A DNA stretch of 64,000 nucleotides from Streptococcus parasanguinis (GTDB taxonomy: Bacteria > Bacillota > Bacilli > Lactobacillales > Streptococcaceae): positions 1 to 64,000 of the forward strand of contig NZ_JVEE01000052.1 in NCBI RefSeq assembly GCF_001073155.1, given 5' to 3'. The position numbers and the translations under genes were made by a program. This document shows positions 25,680-34,907 of this stretch, piece after piece. Below the pieces are notes generated by a model. The model saw only the letters and a list, made by a program, of their open reading frames with translations. It ran no database searches and had not been told where the DNA came from. Position 1 is the first letter of the stretch, and each line of letters begins with the position of its first letter.

Positions 25680-25694
25680 GACAAACGTTTGCGC
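25680..25694 (-). promoter_or_regulatory. LacI-family (MalR/CcpA-like) operator
   Basis: CAAACGTTTG palindrome flanked by GA and CGC. This is the form bound by maltose repressors and CcpA. It sits upstream of the amylase start on the minus strand. Confidence 0.55.
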
Positions 25695-25845
25695 TGGAAG
25701 CAAGCCCTTTCTGGAAAAGAAATCGCATACATGAAAGAAATGAAGTGAGAATATAAAAAGTAGCATTTTATTTACGTAGAAATATCAGTCTGATACATAT
25801 ATTTCTATTCATTTTATAGTTTGATCATATCAAAGGAGGATTGGT

Positions 25846-27483
25846 TTGAAAGTGAAAACCACCAATAGAGAGAGCATCGAAACGATTTTTACCGAAGCCT
25901 TGGCAATTCCAAGCTTTACCAACACCGAGACCGAGCAAGGGATCGAAGCCTACCTGGATCAACGGATTGGCCAGATCCCCTATTTCAAGAAACATCCGGA
26001 CCACTTTGGGCGCTATCAGGTGCCACAGGATCACTTGCATCGGTCGGTCAATTGGGCCTTGGTCGATAAGGGCAAGAAAAAAACAGTTATCCTTTTCCAC
26101 CACCATGATACAGTCGATTTAGAAGACTATGGAAGCTTGTCGGAGATCGCACTCGATTCTGATAAAGTTGCAGAAGCCTTGAAAACACTGGATAGACGCC
26201 CAGATATGCAGGAAGATTTAGCTTCTGGGGAGTGGAAATTTGGCAGAGGGTCTTGCGATATGAAAGCAGCCCTAGCCCTTCAATTGGGGGTTCTAGAAGC
26301 CTATGCAGCAGATCCTACAGAAGGTCAGGTCAATCTGCTCTATCTCTCTGTTGGAGACGAGGAATCTTATTCACGTGGGATGCGGGGAGCTTTGGGCCTC
26401 CTCACAGATTTGCAGGAAAAGTTTGATCTGAATTATGTATTAGCAGTGGATTCAGAACCCTTTGAATCAGAGGTAGGAAAAGAAAAGGTCCTTCACATCG
26501 GCACAGTTGGTAAACTCATGCCAGTCGTTGTGGCACAAGGCGTTTTGTCTCATATGAAGGAGCCCCTCAAAGGGATCAATGCCTTGTCCCTCTTAGTAGC
26601 CATCGCAAGTCAGCTAGATCTTCATCCCGATCTGGCTGATCAGGCCTTGGGAGAAACGTCTCCTCTTCCTTCTTGGTCCTATCTCAGAGATTTGAAGGAG
26701 CAGTACGATGTATCGACCGTACTTTATGCGGCTGGTTATTTCAGTGTATTGCATTTGAAGAAAACACCCCAAGAACTCTTGCAACGAATCTATGAGCTTA
26801 GTCAGGAGGCCTTGGACGCCTTTTACAAGAAGTACGAGCACTTGCAGGATCAGGCTGGCCAAGACCATATTATTGCAAGGCCAAGAGTCATCACCTATCA
26901 AGAACTAGAGGAACGTTGCCAAGCCTTAGAGGGCTACCAAGACTATAGAGAAGCTTCTAATAAAAAAGCGGAGCAAGATTTTCGTAATGGGACCAGCTAC
27001 CAGAGCCTTGCGATTCAGCAAATCCAGCGACTCCTTGAGTTTCTCGGAGATAAGGATCCTATGGTGGTCATCGGTTTTGCGCCCCCATATTATCCTTCCA
27101 TGAATTGTCGCTTTTTAGACAATACCGATTTCAATATTGTGTCCCTCATCACTGATTACCGCGAGTATCTGGACACAAGAGGTTACCTCTTAAAAGTCGA
27201 AGAATACTTTATGGGGATTAACGACACCAGTTATTGTGCCTTGGAAAAGGATGTGGCCTCTTATCAAGTCGTCCTAGATAGCCTAGCCACACCAACCCAG
27301 GTCTATGATCTGGATCTGGAAAAAATTGCTCACATTCAGGTTCCAGCGGTCAATCTAGGCCCTTGGGGCAAAGAATTGCATAAGCGAGGAGAGCGGGTCT
27401 ACAAAGAAGACTTCTTGGAGACCATTCCAAACTATCTGCTAGAATTGCTCTACCATTTCGATGATCGCTTATCAACAGAATAA
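25846..27483 (+). CDS. RocB-like M20-family peptidase
   Basis: A 545-residue protein of the M20 metallopeptidase family, longer than usual and like RocB (arginine-utilisation peptidase). Metal-site motifs are FHHHDTVDLEDYG, GRGSCDMKAALA and VGDEESYSRG, with a later HIGTVGK segment. It begins with TTG; AAAGGAGG lies 7 bases upstream and no better ATG is near. The enzyme is cytoplasmic; its substrate is unknown. The ABC pair starts 38 bp later and may be cotranscribed. Confidence 0.82.
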   Translation: MKVKTTNRESIETIFTEALAIPSFTNTETEQGIEAYLDQRIGQIPYFKKHPDHFGRYQVPQDHLHRSVNWALVDKGKKKTVILFHHHDTVDLEDYGSLSEIALDSDKVAEALKTLDRRPDMQEDLASGEWKFGRGSCDMKAALALQLGVLEAYAADPTEGQVNLLYLSVGDEESYSRGMRGALGLLTDLQEKFDLNYVLAVDSEPFESEVGKEKVLHIGTVGKLMPVVVAQGVLSHMKEPLKGINALSLLVAIASQLDLHPDLADQALGETSPLPSWSYLRDLKEQYDVSTVLYAAGYFSVLHLKKTPQELLQRIYELSQEALDAFYKKYEHLQDQAGQDHIIARPRVITYQELEERCQALEGYQDYREASNKKAEQDFRNGTSYQSLAIQQIQRLLEFLGDKDPMVVIGFAPPYYPSMNCRFLDNTDFNIVSLITDYREYLDTRGYLLKVEEYFMGINDTSYCALEKDVASYQVVLDSLATPTQVYDLDLEKIAHIQVPAVNLGPWGKELHKRGERVYKEDFLETIPNYLLELLYHFDDRLSTE

Positions 27484-27521
27484 GAAAAACGGTCCCAATG
27501 AGGATCAATTAGGGAGTTAAC

Positions 27522-28265
27522 ATGATTACATTTCACGGAGTTACCAAAGATTACGATGGGCACATTGCCCTCAACCACTTGGATCTGACCATCGAAGATG
27601 GACAAATTGTCGGCTTGATTGGTCACAACGGAGCTGGAAAGTCAACGACGATTAAGAGCCTGGTCAGTGTCATCACCCCAACCACTGGATCAATTGAAGT
27701 GGATGGTCAGGACCTCTATAGCCATCGACTGGCGATCAAAAAGAAGATCGGTTATGTGGCAGATTCGCCAGATCTTTTCTTGCGTCTCACAGCCAATGAA
27801 TTCTGGGAGTTGGTTGCGACCTCTTATGATATGAGTCAGAAAGACTGTGACCAACGTTTAGAGGAGCTTCTTAGGATCTTTGATTTTCAGAGCCACCGCT
27901 ATGAAGTGATTGAATCCTTTTCACATGGGATGCGCCAGAAGGTCTTCGTCATTGCAGCCCTCTTGTCAGATCCAGATATCTGGGTCTTGGACGAACCGAT
28001 GACCGGTTTGGATCCACAAGCTTCTTACGATTTAAAACAAATGATGCGCCAGCATGCGGATCGCGGCAAGACGGTTATTTTCTCTACTCACGTCTTAGAA
28101 GTGGCCGAACAACTCTGTGATAAAATCGCCATTCTCAAAAAGGGAAATCTCATTTTCTATGGGACGATCGAGGAATTAAAGGGCCAGCACCCCGAACAAA
28201 GTCTGGAAAGTATCTATCTCAGTCTAGCGGGTCGGAAGGAAGAAGGTGGCGATCATGCGTCTTAA
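27522..28265 (+). CDS. ABC transporter ATPase
   Basis: A 247-residue ATPase with Walker A GHNGAGKSTT, Walker B IWVLDEP, D-loop GLDPQ and H-loop STHVLEVAEQ. The signature is modified to SFSHGMRQK. This group works with ABC-2-type permeases. It overlaps the following membrane gene by 11 bases, so they form one transporter. The substrate cannot be inferred; export of a peptide or lipid is likely for this type. Confidence 0.88.
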   Translation: MITFHGVTKDYDGHIALNHLDLTIEDGQIVGLIGHNGAGKSTTIKSLVSVITPTTGSIEVDGQDLYSHRLAIKKKIGYVADSPDLFLRLTANEFWELVATSYDMSQKDCDQRLEELLRIFDFQSHRYEVIESFSHGMRQKVFVIAALLSDPDIWVLDEPMTGLDPQASYDLKQMMRQHADRGKTVIFSTHVLEVAEQLCDKIAILKKGNLIFYGTIEELKGQHPEQSLESIYLSLAGRKEEGGDHAS

Positions 28266-29901
28266 GATTATCCAGCAACTGGTCAATGTCAATATCATCT
28301 ATGCCAGTCAGCCCGCTCAGATCGCAAAATTACGTGCCAAACAGGCCAAAAAACCGGACGTCAAACTCAATGTTGCCCGTAAATCGGTGCTCAACTATCT
28401 CTTTTTAGGCCTGGTCTATTTCCTCATATTTGGCTTGCTCTTTAGTATCTATGATTTTGTGAACCAACCAGCCTTCTTTGTCAATATGGTCGCCCTCTTT
28501 TCCTTGATGACCATTTCTCAAGGCTTTATGAGTTTTTACAATGTCTTTTATGAAAGCAAGGACCTGCAGTTTTACCGGCCCTATGCCTTCTCAGATGCGG
28601 AAGTCATTGCTGGAAAGAGTATCTCGGTCATCCTGACCCTCCTCATGGCTATCCTTCCCTTGGTCAGCTATTTTCTGATCCTGCCTGTGCAAGCAGGCGG
28701 CTTCAATCCGTTAGGGATCCTGCTAGGCCTTTTTTGTGCCTTAATTCTCTTAGGCGTTCTCTTTTTAGCGACGATATTACTAGCTCATTTGATCACCAAG
28801 ACCTTGTTTTTCAAAAAACACACGACCCTGGTCTCCAACATCATGGTCGGAATTGGTTCTCTTCTGAGTCTAGGAGCTTATCTCTATCTGAATCTAGTTC
28901 AGACCCATCGGGTAGAAGTGACGGGTGGCGCAGAGATTCCCATTCTATTTCCACCTTTTACGGCCTTTCATCAGTTCATCCTCCATCCTTTTGATGGAGA
29001 AGCGATCCTTGGCCTTCTGGGCTGGATCCTGGTCCTTCTGGTCTTGATTGGCCTGGTTCGCAAAATCGTGATCCCGCAGTTCTATGATGCAGCCCTTGCA
29101 GTTGCGACCAACCAAACCGTTAAGGAACGCGTGAGAGTGCTCCATGTGGGTCAGAAAGACTCCTTTAGACGATTTGTCATTCAGTATCATCGCAGACTCT
29201 TGAGCGATGGAACCCTTATGGTGCAAGTCCTCTTGATGATGAGCATTCTGCCTTATATTTTCCTCCTCAGTGGAGCAGCAGGAGCATCGAAAAATATAGG
29301 AGGACTCAGTCCTTACTTGACGCCCCAGTATCTGGTGCCACTGACCCTTGTTGCCATCTTGATTGGTGTTTTCAATAGTTTTGGAGGCTTGACCAGTATC
29401 GGTATTTCGCTAGAGCGCGAAAACTTTGAGTACTTGAGATCCCTCCCTATTGATTTCAAACGCTATCTCTTTATGAAGTTTTGGTTGCTCTATCTGGTGC
29501 AATCCATCCTTCCTGTCATTCTTCTAGTTGGCGTTTGTCTCTATTTTGGCGTCCATCCCTTAGCTATCCTAGCCATGTTGCTGATCTGGGTTGTAACCAC
29601 TATTCCGATCTGCATTCGAGACTATGTCAAAGATTTTCAGAACTTTAGCACCAATTGGACCAATATCACAGAGTTGATGACCCGTCATCGTGGGAATGCA
29701 GTTCTTCAGTCTATTCTCTTGATTGTCTTTCTCTTTGTGATGTTTCTCTTGATCATTGTCAGCTTCATTTGGACCTATCATTCCGTCAGCACCCTGCTGG
29801 CTGTGATCCTTTATAGTATCATACTGCTAATTGGAGCAGGGATCAGCTATACCATCTACCGCAAAAAAATCCGTACCCTCTACCAAGAGATCGGAGAATA
29901 A
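28255..29901 (+). CDS. ABC transporter permease (large, ~12 helices)
   Basis: A 548-residue integral membrane protein with about twelve hydrophobic segments in two groups, separated by a hydrophilic stretch near residues 270-315. ATG 28255 is preferred (GAAGG 8 bases before); a GTG at 28246 is also in frame. It partners the preceding ATPase. It is not FtsX-like, having no large outer domain. It ends at the left copy of the 180-bp inverted repeat, which supplies a terminator. Confidence 0.85.
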   Translation: MRLKIIQQLVNVNIIYASQPAQIAKLRAKQAKKPDVKLNVARKSVLNYLFLGLVYFLIFGLLFSIYDFVNQPAFFVNMVALFSLMTISQGFMSFYNVFYESKDLQFYRPYAFSDAEVIAGKSISVILTLLMAILPLVSYFLILPVQAGGFNPLGILLGLFCALILLGVLFLATILLAHLITKTLFFKKHTTLVSNIMVGIGSLLSLGAYLYLNLVQTHRVEVTGGAEIPILFPPFTAFHQFILHPFDGEAILGLLGWILVLLVLIGLVRKIVIPQFYDAALAVATNQTVKERVRVLHVGQKDSFRRFVIQYHRRLLSDGTLMVQVLLMMSILPYIFLLSGAAGASKNIGGLSPYLTPQYLVPLTLVAILIGVFNSFGGLTSIGISLERENFEYLRSLPIDFKRYLFMKFWLLYLVQSILPVILLVGVCLYFGVHPLAILAMLLIWVVTTIPICIRDYVKDFQNFSTNWTNITELMTRHRGNAVLQSILLIVFLFVMFLLIIVSFIWTYHSVSTLLAVILYSIILLIGAGISYTIYRKKIRTLYQEIGE

Positions 29902-30085
29902 AAAGAGAGAGTGGGACAGAAATCGGTAATTCGTTAGAATTCGATTTCGTCGTCCCACCTCCGCACAGTTGAGTAGGGCTGTAAAGCTGATGAAATCAGC
30001 GTAGTAGAGCCCACTCAACCACTGCGTCTTGCTCGACAATCCAAAAACAATTGAGAGGCTAGGACTTTTGTCCTAGCCTCTTTTT
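29902..30085. repeat. 180-bp element, left copy (inverted relative to 36489-36670)
   Basis: A block between two convergent genes, with a GAGGCTAGGAC-TTTT-GTCCTAGCCTC terminator hairpin at its right end and GTGGGACAGAAATC...GTCCCAC structure at the left. The whole block matches the reverse complement of 36489-36670 with only about three small differences. It serves as a two-way terminator. Confidence 0.9.
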
Positions 30086-30094
30086 AGTGGTAAC

Positions 30095-30937
30095 TTAAAT
30101 TTCATAGCCCATGAGGAGGCCGCCTTCTTCGGCGTAGAAACTACAAAGTCCAGAAGTAGGAAGGACTTCAATCATTGCATGGGCAAATTTTTCTCGAACC
30201 AATGCAGAGAATTGCTCGATAAATTTTTCATTGTTGCGGTGGGCGATGGTGATATGACCGCCTGCATAACCCGCCTTGATCAATTCATCAAAAGCCGCCT
30301 TGATCGCTTTCTTTTGGCCCCGAGCTTTTTGAAGCAGCTCAAGAGTACCCGTCTTACTAGCTTCCCCAACCATACGGATATTGAGGAGCCCGACAACAGT
30401 CCCGATCAATTTGCTGAGACGCCCATTTTTTACCAGATTATCAACCTTGGCCAAAACAAAGAGCAACTTCGTCTTAGACTGGTAGGTCGTGATCACATCG
30501 ACTACTTGATCAAAATCGAGGCCTTCAGCGACCAACTGATTGAGCTTGCGAACGATCAGGTCCACCTCACCCCCAGCTGATAAGCTGTTAATCACGTGAA
30601 TATTGGTATTCGGATGCTCTTCCAGATAAATCTTCTTGGCCACCTCTGCGCTGTTGTAGCTACCTGAAAGGGTTCCAGTGATGGTCACAACGACGATATT
30701 TTCAGCCCCTTCAAAAGACTTCATGTAGTCATCCGGACTCGGACAGGCAGACTTAGAAGCTGTCGTGGTCGCATACATCTCCTCCATCATCTGGTCGATA
30801 TTGAGTTGGGCATCATCTGTATAGATGGTATCACCCACTTGGATGGTCAATGGGACACTGACAAACTCCGTGTCCGGTGCCAGATTGTCCAAAGAGCGGT
30901 AGTCACAGCCTGAATCCGCAATAATTTTCCATTTCAT
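30095..30937 (-). CDS. DegV-family fatty-acid-binding protein
   Basis: A 280-residue DegV protein, the family including the fatty-acid-binding FakB subunits of fatty-acid kinase. Start motif KIIADSGCDY, the SKSACPSPDDYM region, ITGTLSGSYNSA and the C-terminal segment around TSGLCSFYAEEGG fit. ATG 30937 (MKWK) has GAGGT in position; a longer upstream frame lacks a ribosome site and overlaps the TetR gene. It is divergent from the TetR regulator. Confidence 0.88.
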   Translation of the reverse strand: MKWKIIADSGCDYRSLDNLAPDTEFVSVPLTIQVGDTIYTDDAQLNIDQMMEEMYATTTASKSACPSPDDYMKSFEGAENIVVVTITGTLSGSYNSAEVAKKIYLEEHPNTNIHVINSLSAGGEVDLIVRKLNQLVAEGLDFDQVVDVITTYQSKTKLLFVLAKVDNLVKNGRLSKLIGTVVGLLNIRMVGEASKTGTLELLQKARGQKKAIKAAFDELIKAGYAGGHITIAHRNNEKFIEQFSALVREKFAHAMIEVLPTSGLCSFYAEEGGLLMGYEI

Positions 30938-31066
30938 CAGTTCATACCTCATAATTGTATAAAAATGTACATTGACAAGTAGTATGTCTTCTTTTACAAT
31001 TATATCATGAAGTACAATGCTATCCAAGCAGATATCATCAGGTGAGACAGATAGAAAGTAAATGTT

Positions 31067-31636
31067 ATGGCAGAAAGAAAAATATCCGAGAAATCCTTGG
31101 AAAATCTCAAACGATTTAACCGAGAAAACAATGCGATTACACGAGAATCCATTGAAATCTCTCTCCTGCAATTGTTGGAGAAAAAAGATCTGAAAAAGAT
31201 CACTATCTCTGAGCTGGTTCAGCGTGCAGGTGTCTCTCGAGCAGCTTTTTACCGTAATTATGACTCCAAGGAAGAGATTCTAGAGTCCATCTTTCAATCT
31301 AGTATCGCAAAGATTACCAAGTCTTTAGATGGCTACAACCTCAAGACAGACCTCTACCAAGTCTGGGTCTACCTCTTTAAGGAAGTCAAGAAAGAAGCCA
31401 AAATCATTAGCCTGGCCATTGATTACAATTTCGAACGGCTCTTGACCAAGGCTGTTTATGATTTTTTAGAAAAAAGAAATGGCAGCTCCTCGAATGGCGC
31501 TGGCAGCTACCTCAATTCCTTCTGGAGCTCAGCCATTGTCTCTGTCATCTCCAAATGGATTAAGGATGGTATGAAGATCCCCGCCGAGAAGATCGCGACA
31601 CTTGGTCTGCCCCTCTTTCCACAAAAGAAGAAGTAA
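31067..31636 (+). CDS. TetR-family regulator
   Basis: A 189-residue protein with an N-terminal helix-turn-helix (ITISELVQRAGVSRAAFYRNYDSKEEIL at about 44-71) and a helical ligand or dimer domain. It is divergent from degV with a ~130-bp gap, so it may control that gene and itself. The ligand is unknown. Confidence 0.88.
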   Translation: MAERKISEKSLENLKRFNRENNAITRESIEISLLQLLEKKDLKKITISELVQRAGVSRAAFYRNYDSKEEILESIFQSSIAKITKSLDGYNLKTDLYQVWVYLFKEVKKEAKIISLAIDYNFERLLTKAVYDFLEKRNGSSSNGAGSYLNSFWSSAIVSVISKWIKDGMKIPAEKIATLGLPLFPQKKK

Positions 31637-31663
31637 ACACCACCGAGAGGTGGTGTTTTTTCT
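31637..31663 (+). terminator. Terminator of the TetR gene
   Basis: CACCACC-GAGA-GGTGGTG hairpin and T run. Confidence 0.85.
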
Positions 31664-31751
31664 TGCAACTATTTCCAACTAGTGAGGAAGTTGCCCCAGT
31701 CGCAAAATTTCGGTATGATGGTAGGAGTTAACTACGAGCGTGGAGGTTGAA

Positions 31752-32714
31752 ATGAAACGAGTGAATAAGAAAGTAGTAGGAGTGCTAGTCCTTTTAGTAA
31801 GTATAGGCTCTTTCTATATGTGGAAGCAAGTTCAAAAACATGAAAAAACGAGTCAGCAAGAAACCAAGCAGAAATATATCAATGCGAAAACTCAGAAACC
31901 TACAATTCATCTTTTTGAGGATAATAAATTTGTATTTATTGCGCAAAAAGATGGGATAGGTGGGATAGCATTCGGTCAAGATTATATTTCGGTTTTGGAT
32001 GTCCATCAAAAAGAGATCAATCAAAGTATGATTGATAGAGAGAAAAATGGCTCACCTAAAATTGCAAAAGATGAGTATTTTAATATTATTTCTTATGATT
32101 TGAATGCTGCTGGCTTCCCAAGTAAAAAGACAGAACTATATCAATTATTAGGGAAAAAAGAGTATCGAGGCGCATACGATATCAATCAGTATTATGCAGA
32201 TAACAAGGATTATATACCGGTAACTTTGTATAAAGTTGGAAATAATGATAGTAGAAAAATCATAGTTGATATTTCGAATCAAAAAATTGAAGATCTTGAA
32301 AATTTTGAGGATTATGGGAAATCAACTTTTTCTGTCGCTGAGCAGGAATTGTCAAAGGGGAATGTATATAATAACATTCGACAAGCTATGCAAGAGAAGT
32401 ACCATTTGAAATTCACAGCTGGTTATATTGATACCTTACTTTCAAAAGAAGATCGTGAAAAGATAGATATTTCCAATACAAATTTTGCACAAGACTATCC
32501 GGAAATGGCTAAGGATATAAAGAATTTAGCTCGTTTATATATGAGACCTAAACAGTACTCAACCAAAGAGTGGTTTGATACAGTTCTTCATTGGTTTGCA
32601 CCAAAGGGGCAGGATGTGTTAGAGGTCTATGCGACGGATCCAAAGACTGGTGAGAAAACACAAATAAAATCCTACGATGAACTGCAGGTTTGGTCTGCTA
32701 ATCATCCAGAGTAG
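31752..32714 (+). CDS. Membrane-anchored protein of unknown function, first of the array
   Basis: A 320-residue protein with a basic start, one helix (residues 9-25, VVGVLVLLVSIGSFYMW) and a large hydrophilic outer domain without cysteines. ATG 31752 follows GTGGAGG. Its C-terminal part (FAPKGQDVLEVYATDPKTG, then YDELQVW) matches the end of the protein at 34904 in arrangement, so the two seem to be related. They bracket three DUF443-like genes. No known domain was recognised; an immunity or toxin-associated role is inferred from position only. Confidence 0.7.
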   Translation: MKRVNKKVVGVLVLLVSIGSFYMWKQVQKHEKTSQQETKQKYINAKTQKPTIHLFEDNKFVFIAQKDGIGGIAFGQDYISVLDVHQKEINQSMIDREKNGSPKIAKDEYFNIISYDLNAAGFPSKKTELYQLLGKKEYRGAYDINQYYADNKDYIPVTLYKVGNNDSRKIIVDISNQKIEDLENFEDYGKSTFSVAEQELSKGNVYNNIRQAMQEKYHLKFTAGYIDTLLSKEDREKIDISNTNFAQDYPEMAKDIKNLARLYMRPKQYSTKEWFDTVLHWFAPKGQDVLEVYATDPKTGEKTQIKSYDELQVWSANHPE

Positions 32715-32771
32715 AAAGGGTAAGAAATATTATGAAAAGAAAAAGTTACGTTGAAAATATTAAAAATAAAA

Positions 32772-33440
32772 ATGAGTAAACAAATGGAACTAAAATTTAA
32801 AAATTCAAATATGACCTGTTTTCAGATTGTCCAGATAGATCAAGAATCGAAAAAGTATATCATGGATACGAGTACAATGAGTCCTAAGAGTTACTACTGG
32901 GGAATTAAAACAGATACGATTACAGTGGATATGGTGGAGATCGAAAAGAATAACAATCATTTCGAAATTAAGCCTACAACACCTGTCAGTACGACAATGG
33001 CAGCCATCATTGTCCAACCAATTGTCAAAGTTGGTTATGATGTTCTAAAGCGGCTTTTTATTCAAAACAATCTTAGTGAGCAAGTGTTATTAAAGTTATT
33101 GCTCTTTGCAATTTCAATGCTGATTTCTTATTTTGCCATTCTGATTTCATTAAAGGTGGCCCATAAAAAAGCTGATAAATGGATTCCTAAAAACAGCCGT
33201 AAATACACAGTTACCTTTACAACTATTAAGAAAAGTAACGGAGGAGTATATCCTTTAGTTGGAGCAATTTTCAGTTGTTTACTTTTCTTTATTGGTTTGA
33301 ATAATGGAACAGAAGGAGCTTTTTTGGTAATCAATGGAATCGTATCCTTATTCTTTTTCATGTTTACTCTAGGAAGTTACCCAATTGCTTATCCCTACAA
33401 GCAAGGTCAAATTGTTCTTGAAAAAATAGAAGAACAGTAG
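32772..33440 (+). CDS. DUF443-like tandem five-TM protein 1
   Basis: About 222 residues. A short cytoplasmic start carries the repeat-family pattern (FQIVQIDQESKKYIMDTSTM, YYWG), then about five helices from residue 75 on. The closest sibling is 33513. The start is uncertain: ATG 32772 or 32784 have no good ribosome site, whereas ATG 32731, with an AAAGGG site, gives only 15 codons in another frame. An early frameshift is therefore possible. Such proteins in Staphylococcus include TsaI, immunity to the type VII toxin TspA. Confidence 0.65.
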   Translation: MSKQMELKFKNSNMTCFQIVQIDQESKKYIMDTSTMSPKSYYWGIKTDTITVDMVEIEKNNNHFEIKPTTPVSTTMAAIIVQPIVKVGYDVLKRLFIQNNLSEQVLLKLLLFAISMLISYFAILISLKVAHKKADKWIPKNSRKYTVTFTTIKKSNGGVYPLVGAIFSCLLFFIGLNNGTEGAFLVINGIVSLFFFMFTLGSYPIAYPYKQGQIVLEKIEEQ

Positions 33441-33512
33441 AAGTTTTGTGATATCGTAGAAGTTACTTAATTGGCAAATACCATTAATTCAGAAAGTGAT
33501 GAAATAAAATAA

Positions 33513-34202
33513 ATGGAAGTTGATTTTAGAGCCTTGGATGTCTATTATTTTGGCATCCTTGAAATGAATGGAAAAAGGTATGTTTTAGATTCAAATTCTA
33601 TGACATCTAAACGTTACTATTGGGGATTTGCTCCTAAGGAGTTCAAGTTGGATATCATAGAGTTAGAGGATTCAAATAGAAACTTTGACAAAAAGATTAA
33701 AATGGCTCCAGAAGGTAGACGTTCGATAGCGATAAGTATTAGTGTTGCACTTAGTTCGGCTCTATATAGAATAGGGGCTGGAATTTTTAGATATTATAGC
33801 ATTAGTCAGAATCTCTATTTAAAAATCTTGTTATTTTTAATTTCAATTCTGGTAGCTTTTGTCATTTATAGGGGAATCCTTTGGAAATCTCGAAAGGAAA
33901 TTGCCAGACGACTCACACCCAATCGTCCAAAGTATAAGATTGTCTTTCGAAATGTAAAGAAGCAGCGACAATTTCATGCTTATCTTTTTCTTATTCCAAT
34001 TTTTATTGTGTTTGGATTCTATATGAATACTCATGATGGAACGGAAGCTTGTTTTCTTTATATCAATGGCATGTTGGCTTATCTTTGTATTTGGATAGAG
34101 TCAGGTAGTATTCTATTTGAATATGCCTATAGAAAGAGGCGTGTTGAATTTGAGAGACTAGAAGCAGTGGATGAGGATCAATCTGCTTACAAGGAGAATT
34201 AG
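33513..34202 (+). CDS. DUF443-like tandem five-TM protein 2
   Basis: A 229-residue paralogue of the previous gene. The same YFGILEMNGKRYVLDSN and RYYWG start block is followed by helices at about 70-90, 95-115, 155-175 and further. Spacing to the next gene is short, so these are one operon. Ribosome site is weak. Codon use is AT-rich relative to the core genes around 36-45 kb, consistent with acquired DNA. Confidence 0.7.
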   Translation: MEVDFRALDVYYFGILEMNGKRYVLDSNSMTSKRYYWGFAPKEFKLDIIELEDSNRNFDKKIKMAPEGRRSIAISISVALSSALYRIGAGIFRYYSISQNLYLKILLFLISILVAFVIYRGILWKSRKEIARRLTPNRPKYKIVFRNVKKQRQFHAYLFLIPIFIVFGFYMNTHDGTEACFLYINGMLAYLCIWIESGSILFEYAYRKRRVEFERLEAVDEDQSAYKEN

Positions 34203-34214
34203 AAGGAACTATGC

Positions 34215-34907
34215 ATGCTAAAAAAAGCAAAAATAGAACAATTATCAAAAATCAATCTTCGTTACCGGATTTTACAAATGGATGGTGAGTCATATTTAGT
34301 CGATGCTGATCGTCCATTTCTCATCAGCTATTTCTTTCCATGGATTTTAAGCTTCATCCCTCATCTAGCCTATCCTTTAACTAAGGAAGAAGTGCAGTCT
34401 CTAGCTCCTTCGGATCTTTCTAAATCTCTCAATAAAAAAGATACTAAGAAGAAAGGTCTTGCTTCAGCTTTCGGTGGGGGTGCAACTGCCATGCTTTTGT
34501 CCAAAGCCTTTCCTATTGAAAAGTATCTCTATTTTTCTTCGCATGTGCTAAATCTGGGGATCTTGCTTCTAGTATATAGCCTTGTAATAGGGATTCGTAT
34601 ATGGATAAGCATTCGGAAACCGATGACCAACATTGTGAATAGCAACCACTCTATAAAGATATACCTCGTCACAAATGATAGAAAGCATCGATTATTATCA
34701 ATGATGGCTCCAACTTTTTTTGCTGGGTTGGTTGTATTTTCATCCTGTGCAATATTTAGTAATATTGCTCCAAACTTTATCCTTCATATAGTTTTGTTGT
34801 TATTTTTATCGATCTTCATGTTTTCAGGTAATGTGCTATTTTTTTCACCAGTGGTGGATTACAAAGTGAAAATTAAATCACCTAGAAAGGATCTATTTAA
34901 ATCGTGA
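34215..34907 (+). CDS. DUF443-family five-TM protein 3
   Basis: A 230-residue protein with the clearest family signature: LRYRILQMDGESYLVDAD followed by FPWILSFIPHLAYPLTKEEV, then a lysine-rich loop and about four more helices. This matches the Gpos_tandem_5TM/DUF443 pattern known in Staphylococcus. AGAAGGA precedes ATG 34215. The next gene starts at a GTG overlapping its stop. Confidence 0.75.
   Translation: MLKKAKIEQLSKINLRYRILQMDGESYLVDADRPFLISYFFPWILSFIPHLAYPLTKEEVQSLAPSDLSKSLNKKDTKKKGLASAFGGGATAMLLSKAFPIEKYLYFSSHVLNLGILLLVYSLVIGIRIWISIRKPMTNIVNSNHSIKIYLVTNDRKHRLLSMMAPTFFAGLVVFSSCAIFSNIAPNFILHIVLLLFLSIFMFSGNVLFFSPVVDYKVKIKSPRKDLFKS

Noticed and set aside
30938-31171. 78-residue extension of the DegV protein
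   Set aside because: No ribosome site, unlike DegV proteins, and it overlaps the divergent TetR gene.
32731-32778. 15-codon frame as a separate gene
   Set aside because: It has a ribosome site but no protein features; treated as a possible frameshift or leader instead.
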